Notes: generated by a model not told the origin, from the sequence alone. DNA of 64,000 nucleotides from Pelomonas sp. CA6 (GCF_022549225.1 NZ_JAKZFD010000006.1:186001-250000); one strand, 5' to 3'; shown: positions 54,344-63,405, numbered from the stretch's first letter. Numbers and translations are program-made.

Positions 54344-55329
54344 GCCCGCTGGCGCCCGAACTCCCGCTGGCCGGCGCCATGGCGGCGCCGGCACCGCGCG
54401 CGCCGCGCTACAGCATCGTCTCCACGATGTACCGATCGGCCGCCTTCCTGCCCGACTTCCTGCCGCAGTGCGTGCAGGCGCTGCGCGCGATCGGCTGCGA
54501 GGACTACGAAATCGTGCTGGTCAACGATGGCTCGCCGGACGATTCGCTGCAGGTCGCGCTGGCGGCGCGCGCGCAGATCCCGCAGCTGGTGGTGGTGGAC
54601 CTGTCGCGCAACTTCGGCCATCACGCGGCGATGCAGGCCGGGCTGGCCACCGCGCGCGGCGAGCGCGTCTTCCTGATCGACTGCGACCTGGAGGTGCCGC
54701 CCTCGGTGCTGGCCGAGCTGGACGCCAAGCTCAGCGAGACCGGCGCGGACATGGTCTACGGCTACCAGGAGGCGCGCAAGGGCGGGCTGTTCGAGAAGTG
54801 GACCGGCGGGCTGTTCTACAAAGGCTTCAACCTGCTCAGCGAGACGCGCATCCCCGAGAACGTCGCGACCGAGCGGGTGATGACGCAGCGCTATGTGCAG
54901 GCGCTGCTGCGCCTGGGCGACCGCAACCTCTTCCTCGCCGGCATGATGTCCTGGGCCGGCTACACCCAGATCGGTGTCGTGGTGAAGAAGCGCCAGCGCG
55001 AGGGGCGCAGCACCTACACGCTGTCGCGCAAGCTCAGCCTGCTGATCAACGCGGTGGCCTCGTTCTCGGCCCAGCCGCTGATGTGGCTCTTCACCGCGGG
55101 GCTCAGCATCACCGGGCTGAGCCTGCTCTACGTGGCCTATCTGGTGCTGCGCAAGTTCCTCTTCGACGACGCGCTGCTGGGCTTCACCTCCATGATGGCG
55201 CTGACCGCGCTGAGCCTGGGCGTGACGACGACCGGCCTGGGGCTGATCGGCATCTACCTGGGCAAGGTGTTCAGCCAGGTCCAGGGCCGGCCCACCTACA
55301 TCGTCCGCGACATCCACGGGCGCGGCTGA
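54340..55329 (+). CDS. GT2-family glycosyltransferase (dolichol-phosphate-mannose synthase/ArnC-like)
   Basis: The 329-residue protein has a GT-A domain with YSIVSTMYRSAAFLPDFL, DYEIVLVNDGSPDDS, LSRNFGHHAAMQAGLATARG and the DxD-like LIDCDLEVPPS, then two C-terminal helices (PLMWLFTAGLSITGLSLLYVAYLVL and a second one). This layout belongs to polyprenyl-phosphate sugar synthases; with the GtrA and GT39 genes downstream it could supply a polyprenyl-linked sugar. GTGA overlap with the decarboxylase gene. Confidence 0.9.
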   Translation: MSPLAPELPLAGAMAAPAPRAPRYSIVSTMYRSAAFLPDFLPQCVQALRAIGCEDYEIVLVNDGSPDDSLQVALAARAQIPQLVVVDLSRNFGHHAAMQAGLATARGERVFLIDCDLEVPPSVLAELDAKLSETGADMVYGYQEARKGGLFEKWTGGLFYKGFNLLSETRIPENVATERVMTQRYVQALLRLGDRNLFLAGMMSWAGYTQIGVVVKKRQREGRSTYTLSRKLSLLINAVASFSAQPLMWLFTAGLSITGLSLLYVAYLVLRKFLFDDALLGFTSMMALTALSLGVTTTGLGLIGIYLGKVFSQVQGRPTYIVRDIHGRG

Positions 55330-55331
55330 GC

Positions 55332-56084
55332 ATGACCTCGCCCACTCCTCTGGATGCGCATGCCCAGGCCTACCAGCCGGGCTTCGCGTACTACGAGGAG
55401 AACCTGATCGTGCACCGCGCCTATGGCGAGCAGATCGCCGCGGTGATCCGCGCGCAGGGCCTGCGCAGCGTGCTGAGCCTGGGCATTGGCCACCAGGCGG
55501 TGGCACAGGCCATCCTGCCCACGCTGGGGCCGCAGGGCCTGCGGCGCTACACGCTGGTGGACGCGGCGCCGGCCATCCTGCAGCGCTTTCGTGACGAGCA
55601 CCAGCCGCTGCCGCCGGGGCTGGAGCTGGTGGAGGCCTTCTTCGAGCAGTTCAGCCCGGCCCAGCCCTATGACCTGGTCGAGGCGGGCTTCGTGCTGGAG
55701 CATGTGGACGACCCCGAGCTGCTGCTGCGGCGCATCCACGGTTTTCTGCGGCCCGGCGGGCGGGTCTTCATCGCGGTGCCCAATGCGCGTTCGCTGCACC
55801 GCCTGATCGGCCAGGCCGCGGGGCTGCTGGACGACGTCTACGCGCTCAGCGATGCCGACCGCGCGCTGGGCCACCAGCGCTACTACGACCTGCCGCTGCT
55901 GCGCGCCCAGGTCGAGGCGGCCGGCCTGCGCGTCGAGCGCGAGCAGGGGCTGCTGCTCAAACCCTTCACGACGGGGCAGCTGGCGCGGCTGGGGCTGTCG
56001 CCCCAGGTCTGGGCGGCGTTGCAGCAGGTGGCGGACCCGCTGCCGGCGGTCTCCAACGCCTTCCTGCTGGAGGCCTCGCGTTGA
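55332..56084 (+). CDS. Class I SAM-dependent methyltransferase
   Basis: The 250-residue protein has motif I VLSLGIGHQAVAQ, a weaker acidic strand LVDAAP, DLVEAGFVLEHVDDPELLL and FLRPGGRVFIAVPN. It is of the Methyltransf_11/23 type like the gene at 35676 but not closely similar. TTGA overlap with the ATP-grasp/HAD gene and two bases after the GT2 gene place it in the same transcript. Confidence 0.87.
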   Translation: MTSPTPLDAHAQAYQPGFAYYEENLIVHRAYGEQIAAVIRAQGLRSVLSLGIGHQAVAQAILPTLGPQGLRRYTLVDAAPAILQRFRDEHQPLPPGLELVEAFFEQFSPAQPYDLVEAGFVLEHVDDPELLLRRIHGFLRPGGRVFIAVPNARSLHRLIGQAAGLLDDVYALSDADRALGHQRYYDLPLLRAQVEAAGLRVEREQGLLLKPFTTGQLARLGLSPQVWAALQQVADPLPAVSNAFLLEASR

Positions 56085-57748
56085 AGGCGCGCAGCCTGCT
56101 GCTGCTGTGCGCCGGTGGCTACCAGGGGCTGGCGCTGATCCAGGGCCTGCAGACGCTGCCGGGCCTGCGCCTGATCGTCGCCGATGCCTGGGCCGACAAC
56201 GTCACCCGCCATCTGGCCGATCTCTATGTGGTGGCGCCACCGCTGAGCGAGCGCGAGGCCTTCGAGGACTTTCTGCTGCGGCTGTGCCGGGAGCAGGGCG
56301 TCGAGCTGCTGATGGCGGCCACCGGCCACGAGCTGGAGACGGTGGAGCGGCTGCGCGGCGAGCTGCGGGCGCTGGGCGTCACGGTGCTGGTCTCGTCCGG
56401 ACGGGCGCTGCGGCTGGGACGCGACAAGCTGGACTTCTACCGCTGGCTGGCCGACGAGGGCCATCCGGCGCTGCCCTTCTACGAGCACCCCGAGGCCGAG
56501 GGCGCGCCACCGTGGCTGATCGGCAAGGGGCGCGCCACCTGGGGCGGCCGCGAGCTGCTGCGCCACCGGCGCGGGCAGGACCGCGTCGAGACGCCCGAGG
56601 CCTATGTCTGGCAGCCGCTGCTGCAGGACTTCGAGGAGTTCTCGGTGGACGTCGCGGTGCGGCCCGACGGCGCCGTCTCGCCGCTGGCGCTGCGCCGCCG
56701 GCTGCGCACCGTGGGCGGCTACGCGGTGGTCTGCGAGCCGGGCGCGCCGGCCGAGGTCGAGGCCGCCGCGCGCGCGGTGGTCCAGGGGCTGGCGGTGGAG
56801 GGAGCCTGCGGCCCGCTGAACCTGCAGCTGCTGCGCTGGGAGGGCGGCGTCGCGGTCACCGACTTCAACCCGCGCGTGGGCACCTCGATGGCGCTGAGCG
56901 TCTGCGCCGGGCTGAACCCGCTGGAGTTCCTGCTCGCGCCGCCGCGGCCCGAGGCACCGCCCGCCCGCCCGGCCGCGCCGCTGTGGCGCAGCACCCAGCT
57001 GTTCCGCCAGCAGGCGGTGCCGCGGCTGGCGCTGGACGGGGTGCGCGGCGTGGTGCTGGACCTGGACGACACGCTGCTGGACCAGAAGGCCTGGATGCTG
57101 GACAAGCTGCGCCTGTGCTGGGCCGCGCTGGCGGACCGCCTGCCGCCGCAGCCGCAGTTCCTTGCCGACGGCTGGGCGCTCATCGAGGAGGGCCAGCGCG
57201 CCGACCTGTTCGACCGCCTCTGCGCCCGCCACGGCTGGGACGCGGCGCTGCGCGACGCGCTGATCGAGGCCTACCGCGCGGCGCTGCCGGCGCAGGCCGT
57301 CCTCTATCCCGAGGTGCTCGGCGTGCTGGAGCAGCTGCGCCGCGCCGGCTACCGGCTCGCGCTGCTGACCGACAACCCGGCCGCCTCGCAGCGCCAGAAG
57401 CTGCGGGTCAGCGGGCTGCCCGCGCTGCTGGACGCCGTGCTGCTGACGGCCGAGCTGGGCTGCCGCAAGCCGGAGCCGGCCGCCTTCCGCGCCGCCGCCG
57501 ACGCGCTGGCGCTGCCGCCCGAGGCGCTGGTGATGGTGGGCGACAACCTGCACCGCGACATCCACGGCGCGCTGTGCGCCGGCTACCGCCATGCCTTCCA
57601 GCTGACGCGGCCGGGCGCCTTCTTCAATTTCGACCGGCGGCGCTGGCGCGAGCTCCATCCGGAGCACGACGCCTGGACCGCGCTGGACGACCTGCGCGGG
57701 CTGCATGCCCATCTGCCCGCCGCCACCCCCGACAAGGAGACACGATGA
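56081..57748 (+). CDS. ATP-grasp ligase-like / HAD hydrolase fusion
   Basis: The 555-residue protein is translated from a TTG. Residues 1-300 look like an ATP-grasp enzyme: a Rossmann-like preATP part (LLLLCAGGYQGLALI), then the ATP part with LQDFEEFSVDVAVRPDG and VTDFNPRVGTSMALS. Residues 320-530 are a HAD phosphatase with D327-x-D329 (LDLDDTLLDQ), LLTDNPAASQRQKL, RKPEP and GDNLHRDIHGA. A ligase and a phosphatase on one chain would fit adding a small acid to a sugar nucleotide or lipid carrier and removing a phosphate. No similar two-domain protein comes to mind with a known reaction. Confidence 0.82.
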   Translation: MKARSLLLLCAGGYQGLALIQGLQTLPGLRLIVADAWADNVTRHLADLYVVAPPLSEREAFEDFLLRLCREQGVELLMAATGHELETVERLRGELRALGVTVLVSSGRALRLGRDKLDFYRWLADEGHPALPFYEHPEAEGAPPWLIGKGRATWGGRELLRHRRGQDRVETPEAYVWQPLLQDFEEFSVDVAVRPDGAVSPLALRRRLRTVGGYAVVCEPGAPAEVEAAARAVVQGLAVEGACGPLNLQLLRWEGGVAVTDFNPRVGTSMALSVCAGLNPLEFLLAPPRPEAPPARPAAPLWRSTQLFRQQAVPRLALDGVRGVVLDLDDTLLDQKAWMLDKLRLCWAALADRLPPQPQFLADGWALIEEGQRADLFDRLCARHGWDAALRDALIEAYRAALPAQAVLYPEVLGVLEQLRRAGYRLALLTDNPAASQRQKLRVSGLPALLDAVLLTAELGCRKPEPAAFRAAADALALPPEALVMVGDNLHRDIHGALCAGYRHAFQLTRPGAFFNFDRRRWRELHPEHDAWTALDDLRGLHAHLPAATPDKETR

Positions 57749-58347
57749 GCGATCCCCGCTACTACGAGCGCCACGAGCTGGAGGCCATGGGCTTCAAGCA
57801 CTTGGGGCGGCAGGTGCAGGTCGCGCGCACGGCCCGGCTCTACGTGCCGGAATACATCGCGCTGGGCGACTACAGCATCGTCGACGATTTCTGCATCCTC
57901 TCCGGCAATGTGTCGCTGGGGCGCAATGTCCACATCGCCCATGGCTGCCGCGTCATCGGCGGGCGCGAGGGCATCGGCATGGACGACTTCTCGGGGCTGG
58001 CCTTCGGCGTCACCGTGTTCGCGCAGTCCGACGACTACGGCGGCGGCGCGCTGACCAACCCCACCGTGCCGATGGAATACCGCAAGATCACCCGCGCCCG
58101 CGTCGAACTGGGCCGCCATGTGATCGTCGGCACGCAGTCGGTGGTCTTCCCCGGCGTGATCATGGGCGAGGGCTCGTCGGTGGGCTCCTGCAGCATGGTG
58201 ACCAAGTCCACCGAGCCCTGGGGCGTCTATTTCGGCGTGCCGGCGCGGCGCATCCGCGGCCGCAAGAAAGACATGCTGGAGCTGGAGGCGCGCTATCTGC
58301 AGGCCGACGCCCAGGCGCGCGCGGCGCGGACGGACGCGGGCGCATGA
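57745..58347 (+). CDS. Hexapeptide-repeat acyltransferase
   Basis: The 200-residue protein is a left-handed beta-helix acetyltransferase with hexapeptide-type turns (VSLGRNVHIAHGCRVIG, VELGRHVIVGTQSVVFPGVIMGEGSSVGSCSMV) and the conserved end YFGVPARRIRGRKKD. It should use acetyl-CoA to acylate a sugar. AAGGAGA precedes the ATG, which overlaps the ATP-grasp/HAD stop. Confidence 0.9.
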   Translation: MSDPRYYERHELEAMGFKHLGRQVQVARTARLYVPEYIALGDYSIVDDFCILSGNVSLGRNVHIAHGCRVIGGREGIGMDDFSGLAFGVTVFAQSDDYGGGALTNPTVPMEYRKITRARVELGRHVIVGTQSVVFPGVIMGEGSSVGSCSMVTKSTEPWGVYFGVPARRIRGRKKDMLELEARYLQADAQARAARTDAGA

Positions 58348-58375
58348 GCGCGATCCGCCCAACGAGGAGCAGCCG

Positions 58376-59101
58376 GTGACCCGGGTCGTCGTTCTCCAGT
58401 CCAATTACATCCCGTGGAAGGGCTACTTCGACCTGATCCGGGATGCCGAGCTGTTCTGCTTCTACGACGACGTCCAGTTCACCAAGAACGACTGGCGCAA
58501 CCGCAACCGCATCAAGACCGCCCAGGGCCCGCGCTGGCTCAGCGTGCCGGTGGGCACGGACCTGAACCGCCTGGTCTGCGAGGTGCGCATGAGCGACGCG
58601 CGCTGGCAGGCCTCGCACTGGGACAGTCTGCGCCAGGCCTATGGCAAGCAGCCCTTCTTCCGCCATTACCGCGATTTCTTCGAGGAGATCTACCGCGGCC
58701 GCGTGTGGGAGAGCCTGTCGGAGCTCAACCAGCACCTGATCCGCCGCATCGCCGGCGAGCTGCTGGGCATCCAGACCCGCTTCGACGACTCGCGCCACTA
58801 CCGCAGCGAGGGCGTGCGCCTGGAGCGGCTGATGGGGCTGCTGCAGCAGCTGGGCTGCAGTCACTACATCTCCGGCCCGGCGGCCAAGGACTACATCGAC
58901 CCGGCGGTCTTCGAGCGCGCCGGCATGCGCCTGAGCTGGAAGGACTACAGCGGCTATCCGGTCTACGAGCAGCCTCATCCCCCTTTCGAACACGGCGTCA
59001 GCATCCTGGACCTGTTGTTCTGCGTCGGGCCGGACGCGCCGCAGTACATCTGGGGCTGGCGCGAGTCCGCCGCGCCCGCGGCGCCGCAGGAGGCGCCGTG
59101 A
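58376..59101 (+). CDS. WbqC-family protein
   Basis: The 241-residue protein has the family start VVVLQSNYIPWKGYFDLI, FYDDVQFTKNDWRNRNRIKT, HYISGPAAKDYID and PYYxQ-like PFEHGVSILDLLF. WbqC-family proteins occur in O-antigen loci, with roles linked to amino-sugar modification that are not settled. Here the WecE-like transaminase is three genes downstream. GTG start with GAGGAG upstream. Confidence 0.93.
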   Translation: MTRVVVLQSNYIPWKGYFDLIRDAELFCFYDDVQFTKNDWRNRNRIKTAQGPRWLSVPVGTDLNRLVCEVRMSDARWQASHWDSLRQAYGKQPFFRHYRDFFEEIYRGRVWESLSELNQHLIRRIAGELLGIQTRFDDSRHYRSEGVRLERLMGLLQQLGCSHYISGPAAKDYIDPAVFERAGMRLSWKDYSGYPVYEQPHPPFEHGVSILDLLFCVGPDAPQYIWGWRESAAPAAPQEAP

Positions 59102-59508
59102 GCGCGGCCCGCCGGACGCTGCGCCAGCTGCTGCGCTACGGCATCGTGGGCCTGGCGGCAAATGCGCTGGGCTATCTGCTCTACCTGGTGCTGACGGCGA
59201 TGGGCCTGGCGCCGGTGCTGGCGATGTCGCTGCTCTATGCGGTGGGCGTGCTGCAGACCTTTGTCTTCAACAAACGCTGGACCTTCGAGCACGGCGGGCG
59301 AGGCGGGCCGGCGTTTAGGCGCTATGTGCTGCTGTACCTGGTGGGCTACGGGCTCAACCTGGCGCTGATGCGGCTGCTGGTGGGCGGGCTGGGCTGGCCG
59401 CACCAGGCGGTGATGCTGGGCCTGGTGCTGGGCATGCCGCTGTTCTTCTTCGTCGGACAGAAGTTCTGGGTGTTCGCGCCGGCGCCGCGCGGCGGGGAGG
59501 CCTTGTGA
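59098..59508 (+). CDS. GtrA-family membrane protein
   Basis: The 136-residue protein has four helices (LLRYGIVGLAANALGYLLYL, LAMSLLYAVGVLQTFVFNKRWTF, YVLLYLVGYGLNLALMRLLV, VMLGLVLGMPLFFFVGQKFWVF) and the NKRWTF/KFWVF motifs of GtrA. GtrA proteins are thought to flip polyprenyl-linked single sugars. The GT2 enzyme at 54340 may make that substrate. Both ends overlap neighbours as GTGA. Confidence 0.92.
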   Translation: MSAARRTLRQLLRYGIVGLAANALGYLLYLVLTAMGLAPVLAMSLLYAVGVLQTFVFNKRWTFEHGGRGGPAFRRYVLLYLVGYGLNLALMRLLVGGLGWPHQAVMLGLVLGMPLFFFVGQKFWVFAPAPRGGEAL

Positions 59509-60056
59509 GCCCGATGTCGCCCACGCTGAAGCGCCTGCTGTTCGGCGCCTATGCCTATGCGGAAAACCTGCTGCGCCTGCTGCTGGAGCTGCTGCCGCCG
59601 CTGCTGCGCCACCCGCTCTACCGCCTGCTGCTGGCGCGGCTGGGGCCGGGCAGCATGATCGACTACCAGTGCTACTTCCGCTACCCGTGGAAGATCAGCA
59701 TCGGCGCGGCGACCTCGATCAACCGCGGCTGCGAGTTCTACGGCTCGATGATGGATGGCAGCGCGCGCATCCGCGTCGGCGACCATGTCGCGCTGGGGCC
59801 GCGCGTGCGCGTGCTCAGCGCCGGGCATGACTACCGCGAGCTGGACCTGCCCGACACCTCGGCCAGCGTCGAGATCGGCAACCATGTCTGGGTCGGCGCG
59901 GGCAGCACCATCCTGCCGGGCGTGACCATCGGCGAGGGCGCGGTCGTCGCGGCCGCCAGCGTGGTCACGCGCGACGTCCCCCCCTACACCGTCGTGGCCG
60001 GATGCCCGGCCAGGGTCTTGAAGCAAAGGAAACTCCATGGGCACGATCCCCTTTAA
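59505..60056 (+). CDS. Hexapeptide-repeat acyltransferase (WcaF/Maa type)
   Basis: The 183-residue protein has LGPGSMIDYQCYFRYPWKISIG, CEFYGSMMDGSARIRVGDHVALGP, VEIGNHVWVGAGSTILPGVTIGEGAVVAAASVV and YTVVAGCPARVLKQR, the classical beta-helix acetyltransferase layout. It is the second such enzyme in the block. Its GTG is in the GtrA stop, and its end overlaps the transaminase gene by 20 bases. Confidence 0.9.
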   Translation: MSPMSPTLKRLLFGAYAYAENLLRLLLELLPPLLRHPLYRLLLARLGPGSMIDYQCYFRYPWKISIGAATSINRGCEFYGSMMDGSARIRVGDHVALGPRVRVLSAGHDYRELDLPDTSASVEIGNHVWVGAGSTILPGVTIGEGAVVAAASVVTRDVPPYTVVAGCPARVLKQRKLHGHDPL

Positions 60057-61170
60057 CAAGCCCTACATGACCGGCAAGGAGCTTTGGTACATCGCCCAGG
60101 CCCATGCCAAGGGCCACCTGGCCGGCGATGGCGAGTTCACCAAGCGCTGCGCGCGCTGGCTGGAGGCGCGCACCGGCGCGCGCCGCGCGCTGCTGACCCA
60201 TTCCTGCACCGGCGCGCTGGAGATGGCCGCGATCCTGGCCGACATCGGCCCAGGCGACGAGGTCATCCTGCCGTCCTACACCTTCGTGTCCACCGCCAAC
60301 GCCTTCGTGCTGCGCGGCGCGGTGCCGGTGTTCGTCGACATACGACCCGACACGCTCAACATCGACGAGCGCAAGATCGAGGCCGCGATCACGCCGCGGA
60401 CCAAGGCCATCGTGGTCGTGCACTACGCCGGCGTGTCCTGCGAGATGAACGAGATCATGGACATCGCGCAGCGCCACAACCTGCTGGTCATCGAGGATGC
60501 CGCGCAGGCCCTGATGTCCAGCTACAACGGGCGTCCGCTGGGCAGCGTGGGCCACATGGCGGCGCTGTCTTTCCATGAGACCAAGAACATCATCTCGGGC
60601 GAGGGCGGGGCGCTGCTGATCAACGACGCGCGCTTCATCGAGCGTGCTGAGATCATCCGCGAGAAGGGCACCAACCGCAGCAAGTTCTTCCGCGGCCAGG
60701 TCGACAAATACACCTGGACCGACCTCGGCTCGTCCTACCTGCCCAGCGAGCTGATCTCGGCCTTCCTGCTCGCGCAGACCGAGGAGGCCGACAGCATCAC
60801 GCAGCGCCGGCTCGCGCTGTGGGACACCTACCACCGCTTCCTGGAACAGGCGGAGCGCGACGGCCTGCTGCGCCGCCCCGTCGTGCCGCAGGACTGCGCC
60901 CACAACGCCCACATGTACTACGTGCTGCTGCGCGACCTGGAGCACCGCACCCGCTTCATCGCCGAGATGCGCGAGCGTGGCATCGGCTGCGTCTTCCACT
61001 ACGTGCCGCTGCACAGCGCGCCCTATGGCGAGCGCGTGGGGCGCAGCGTGGGCGACATGTCGGTGACCGACACGCACAGCGAGCGCCTGGTGCGCCTGCC
61101 CATGTGGCTGGGGCTGGAGGAGCACCAGGCCGGCGTGATCCAGCAGATGCTGGACGTGCTGCGCCGATGA
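60037..61170 (+). CDS. wecE: WecE/RffA-like dTDP-4-amino-4,6-dideoxyhexose transaminase
   Basis: The 377-residue DegT/DnrJ/EryC1-family enzyme has IPFNKPYMTGKELWYI, HSCTGALEMAAIL, LPSYTFVSTANAF, VIEDAAQAL and the PLP lysine K183 in SFHETKNIISGEGGAL. The N-terminus matches WecE closely, so the product is probably dTDP-4-amino-4,6-dideoxygalactose (Fuc4N) or a near relative. AAAGGA lies before the ATG, inside the preceding acyltransferase gene. It suggests the polymer carries a 4-amino-4,6-dideoxy sugar, which the acyltransferases or WbqC could N-acylate. Confidence 0.92.
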   Translation: MGTIPFNKPYMTGKELWYIAQAHAKGHLAGDGEFTKRCARWLEARTGARRALLTHSCTGALEMAAILADIGPGDEVILPSYTFVSTANAFVLRGAVPVFVDIRPDTLNIDERKIEAAITPRTKAIVVVHYAGVSCEMNEIMDIAQRHNLLVIEDAAQALMSSYNGRPLGSVGHMAALSFHETKNIISGEGGALLINDARFIERAEIIREKGTNRSKFFRGQVDKYTWTDLGSSYLPSELISAFLLAQTEEADSITQRRLALWDTYHRFLEQAERDGLLRRPVVPQDCAHNAHMYYVLLRDLEHRTRFIAEMRERGIGCVFHYVPLHSAPYGERVGRSVGDMSVTDTHSERLVRLPMWLGLEEHQAGVIQQMLDVLRR

Positions 61171-62732
61171 GCCGCGCCGCGACCCTGCCGGGCCAGGCTC
61201 CCGGCCCGAGCGACGCGCGCCCGGCCTGGCCCTGGGTGCTGGCCGCGCTGGCCTTCGCGGCGCTGGTGCGCTGGGCGGTGCTGGCCGGCTTCATGGGCTC
61301 GGACGAGGTGACCTACCTGTCCGGCGCCATGGGCGTGCTCAGCGGCGAATGGCCGCATACCGACTACATCGGCGCGCTGCGCTATGGCGTCAACCTGCCT
61401 GTCGCGGCCTTCATGGCGCTGTTCGGTGTGTCGGAGTGGAGCGCGCTGGCCTGGGGCGCCCTGGCCTCGCTGGGCGAGCTGCTGCTGGTCTACCTGATCG
61501 CCGCGCGGCTGTGGGGCGCGCGCGTGGGGCTGTGGGCGATGCTGCTGCTGGCGGTGATGCCGGTGCACGCGCACTTCGCGACCCGGCTGATGGCGGACCC
61601 GCCGCTGTCGCTGTGCCTGGGTCTGGCGATGTGGTGTCTGCTGCGCGCCGAATCCCCGCAAGGGCGGGCGCTGGACTACCTGGGCGCCGGGCTGGCGCTG
61701 GGGGCCTGCTACTGGCTCAAGGATGCCGGGCTCTATGTCGCCGGGCTGATGCTGGTGGGCTACGGGCTGCTGAACCGCCGCTTCCACTGGCGCTGGGCCT
61801 GGCTGGTGCTGGGCGTGCTGGCGATGGTGCTTGGCAACATGGCGCTGATGGCCTGGGCCCAGGGCGATCCGCTGCACCTGGTGCACAGCGGGCGCAACAG
61901 CGTCGGGCGCATCGTCGAGAGCACCAGCCCCTGGTTCTACCTGAAGGCGCTGTTCGTGGACCTGCGCCACGTGGGCCTGCTGGGCTGGCTGGCGCTGGCG
62001 GGGCTGGTGCAGCTGCTGCGCGGCCGCACGGCCGCGGCCACGGACCGCCTGGGCCAGCGCCTGGTGCTGCTGTGGGCGCTGGGTTTCGTGCTCATCCTGT
62101 CGGCGCTGCCGATCCGGCAGAACAACTACATTTTGCTGTTCGCCGCGCCGCTGGCCATGCTGGGCGGGCTGTGGCTGGCCAGCCTGGGCCGCGGCCTGGC
62201 CTGCGCGCTGTTCGCGCTGGCGGCACTGGTGGGTCTGCTGCTGGCCTCGCTGCAGCAAGCTTCGCTGCATGCCTTCACGGCCAACTCGCGCGCCGCCGTG
62301 CAACTGGCCGACGCGCAGCCGCAGCGCCAGATCTACGCGCCCACCGGTGCCTTCCGCGCCGACCAGTACGCGCGCATGCTGGGCCAGGTGAACCCGCAGC
62401 GCCCGCCGCTGCGCTCGCTGGAACAGCTGGACCATGACCTGGCCGCCGGCCGCGTCGCGCGCGCCTGGGTGATGCGCGACCCTCAGACCCAGGGCTGGGG
62501 CGCGCCGGAAGACGGCCAATGGGGTGGGCGCGAGGCCTGCCTCAATCCGCTGTCGCTGCGCGTGGAGCCGCAGCCGGGCCGCGGGCTTGGACGCCCGGTG
62601 GCGCGGGCCTTGCTGGCGCTGTCCGGCCGCCTGCCGGCCTCGGTGGCGGCGCTGGTCCAGCGCCAGCTGGGCGTGCAGCCCTCGCGCTGGTACGAGGTGA
62701 TCCCGGGCTGCCGGGTGGCGCCGTTGGCCTGA
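61167..62732 (+). CDS. GT39/ArnT-like membrane glycosyltransferase
   Basis: The 521-residue protein has about ten helices in the first 400 residues, with GFMGSDEVTYLSGAMGVLSGEWP (the acidic motif of GT-C enzymes) in the first periplasmic loop and HFATRLMADPPLSL further on. The C-terminal 120 residues are soluble and periplasmic. GT39-type enzymes use polyprenyl-phosphate sugars in the periplasm, which fits the GT2 and GtrA genes upstream. It is the last gene of this transcript. ATGA overlap with the transaminase gene. Confidence 0.9.
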   Translation: MSRAATLPGQAPGPSDARPAWPWVLAALAFAALVRWAVLAGFMGSDEVTYLSGAMGVLSGEWPHTDYIGALRYGVNLPVAAFMALFGVSEWSALAWGALASLGELLLVYLIAARLWGARVGLWAMLLLAVMPVHAHFATRLMADPPLSLCLGLAMWCLLRAESPQGRALDYLGAGLALGACYWLKDAGLYVAGLMLVGYGLLNRRFHWRWAWLVLGVLAMVLGNMALMAWAQGDPLHLVHSGRNSVGRIVESTSPWFYLKALFVDLRHVGLLGWLALAGLVQLLRGRTAAATDRLGQRLVLLWALGFVLILSALPIRQNNYILLFAAPLAMLGGLWLASLGRGLACALFALAALVGLLLASLQQASLHAFTANSRAAVQLADAQPQRQIYAPTGAFRADQYARMLGQVNPQRPPLRSLEQLDHDLAAGRVARAWVMRDPQTQGWGAPEDGQWGGREACLNPLSLRVEPQPGRGLGRPVARALLALSGRLPASVAALVQRQLGVQPSRWYEVIPGCRVAPLA

Positions 62733-62757
62733 CGCGCCTGGCGCAGCGAAGGAGCGC

Positions 62758-63396
62758 TCAGACGTAGGGTGTGCCCGCCATCGCCGCGCGCAGGCCCTGG
62801 CTGCCCTTGTCGACCAGCGCCAGGAAGACGGCCCGGGCTTTCTTCGCGCTGTGGGTCTGGCGGAAGGCGCGGTGCGCCTGGACGAGGGCGGTGGCCCAGG
62901 TCGCCAGCAGCAGATTGGCGGCCAGATGGGCGTCGGGATCGTCCGGCTCGCGCCCCACGGTGGCGGCCAGGCCTTGCGCGACCAGTTGCGCGATCTCGTC
63001 CCGTATCGCGCGGGCCCGCGCCTTGAGCGCCTCGCTGCGCTCGATCGTCGCGATGAAGCCCTGGCTCTGCTCGGAGAAGCGCAGGTAGGGGCTGTGCTCC
63101 GAGGCCAGGCGATGCGCCAGCAGGCGCAGGCATTCGACCGGCGCGACGCCGGGGTCGCGCCGCGCCAGGGTGTCGCGCAACAGCTCGCGGCCTTCTGCGT
63201 CGCGGTCGAAGAACAGGTCTTCCTTGCGCGGGAAATGGTTGAACACCGTCATGCGGCCCACATCGGCCGCCTGGGCGATCTCGTCCACCGTCACCTGGTC
63301 GAAGCCCCGCTCCAGGAAGAGGCGGGTGGCGATGTTGGAGATGCCCTGGCGCGTGGCCAGGCGCTTGCGGGAGCGGCGGTCGGTGGGCTCGGACAT
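62758..63396 (-). CDS. TetR-family transcriptional repressor
   Basis: The 212-residue protein has the TetR helix-turn-helix (TRQGISNIATRLFLERGFDQVTVDEIAQAADVGRMTVFNHFPRKEDLF) at residues about 15-65 and a helical ligand domain after it. It diverges from an MFS efflux gene and should repress it and itself through the twin operators at 63406-63436. The start at 63396 (MSEPTDRR) is preferred; the frame is also open to an ATG at 63411, but that codon lies inside the first operator. Confidence 0.92.
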   Translation of the reverse strand: MSEPTDRRSRKRLATRQGISNIATRLFLERGFDQVTVDEIAQAADVGRMTVFNHFPRKEDLFFDRDAEGRELLRDTLARRDPGVAPVECLRLLAHRLASEHSPYLRFSEQSQGFIATIERSEALKARARAIRDEIAQLVAQGLAATVGREPDDPDAHLAANLLLATWATALVQAHRAFRQTHSAKKARAVFLALVDKGSQGLRAAMAGTPYV

Positions 63397-63405
63397 GCCG
63401 ACATG

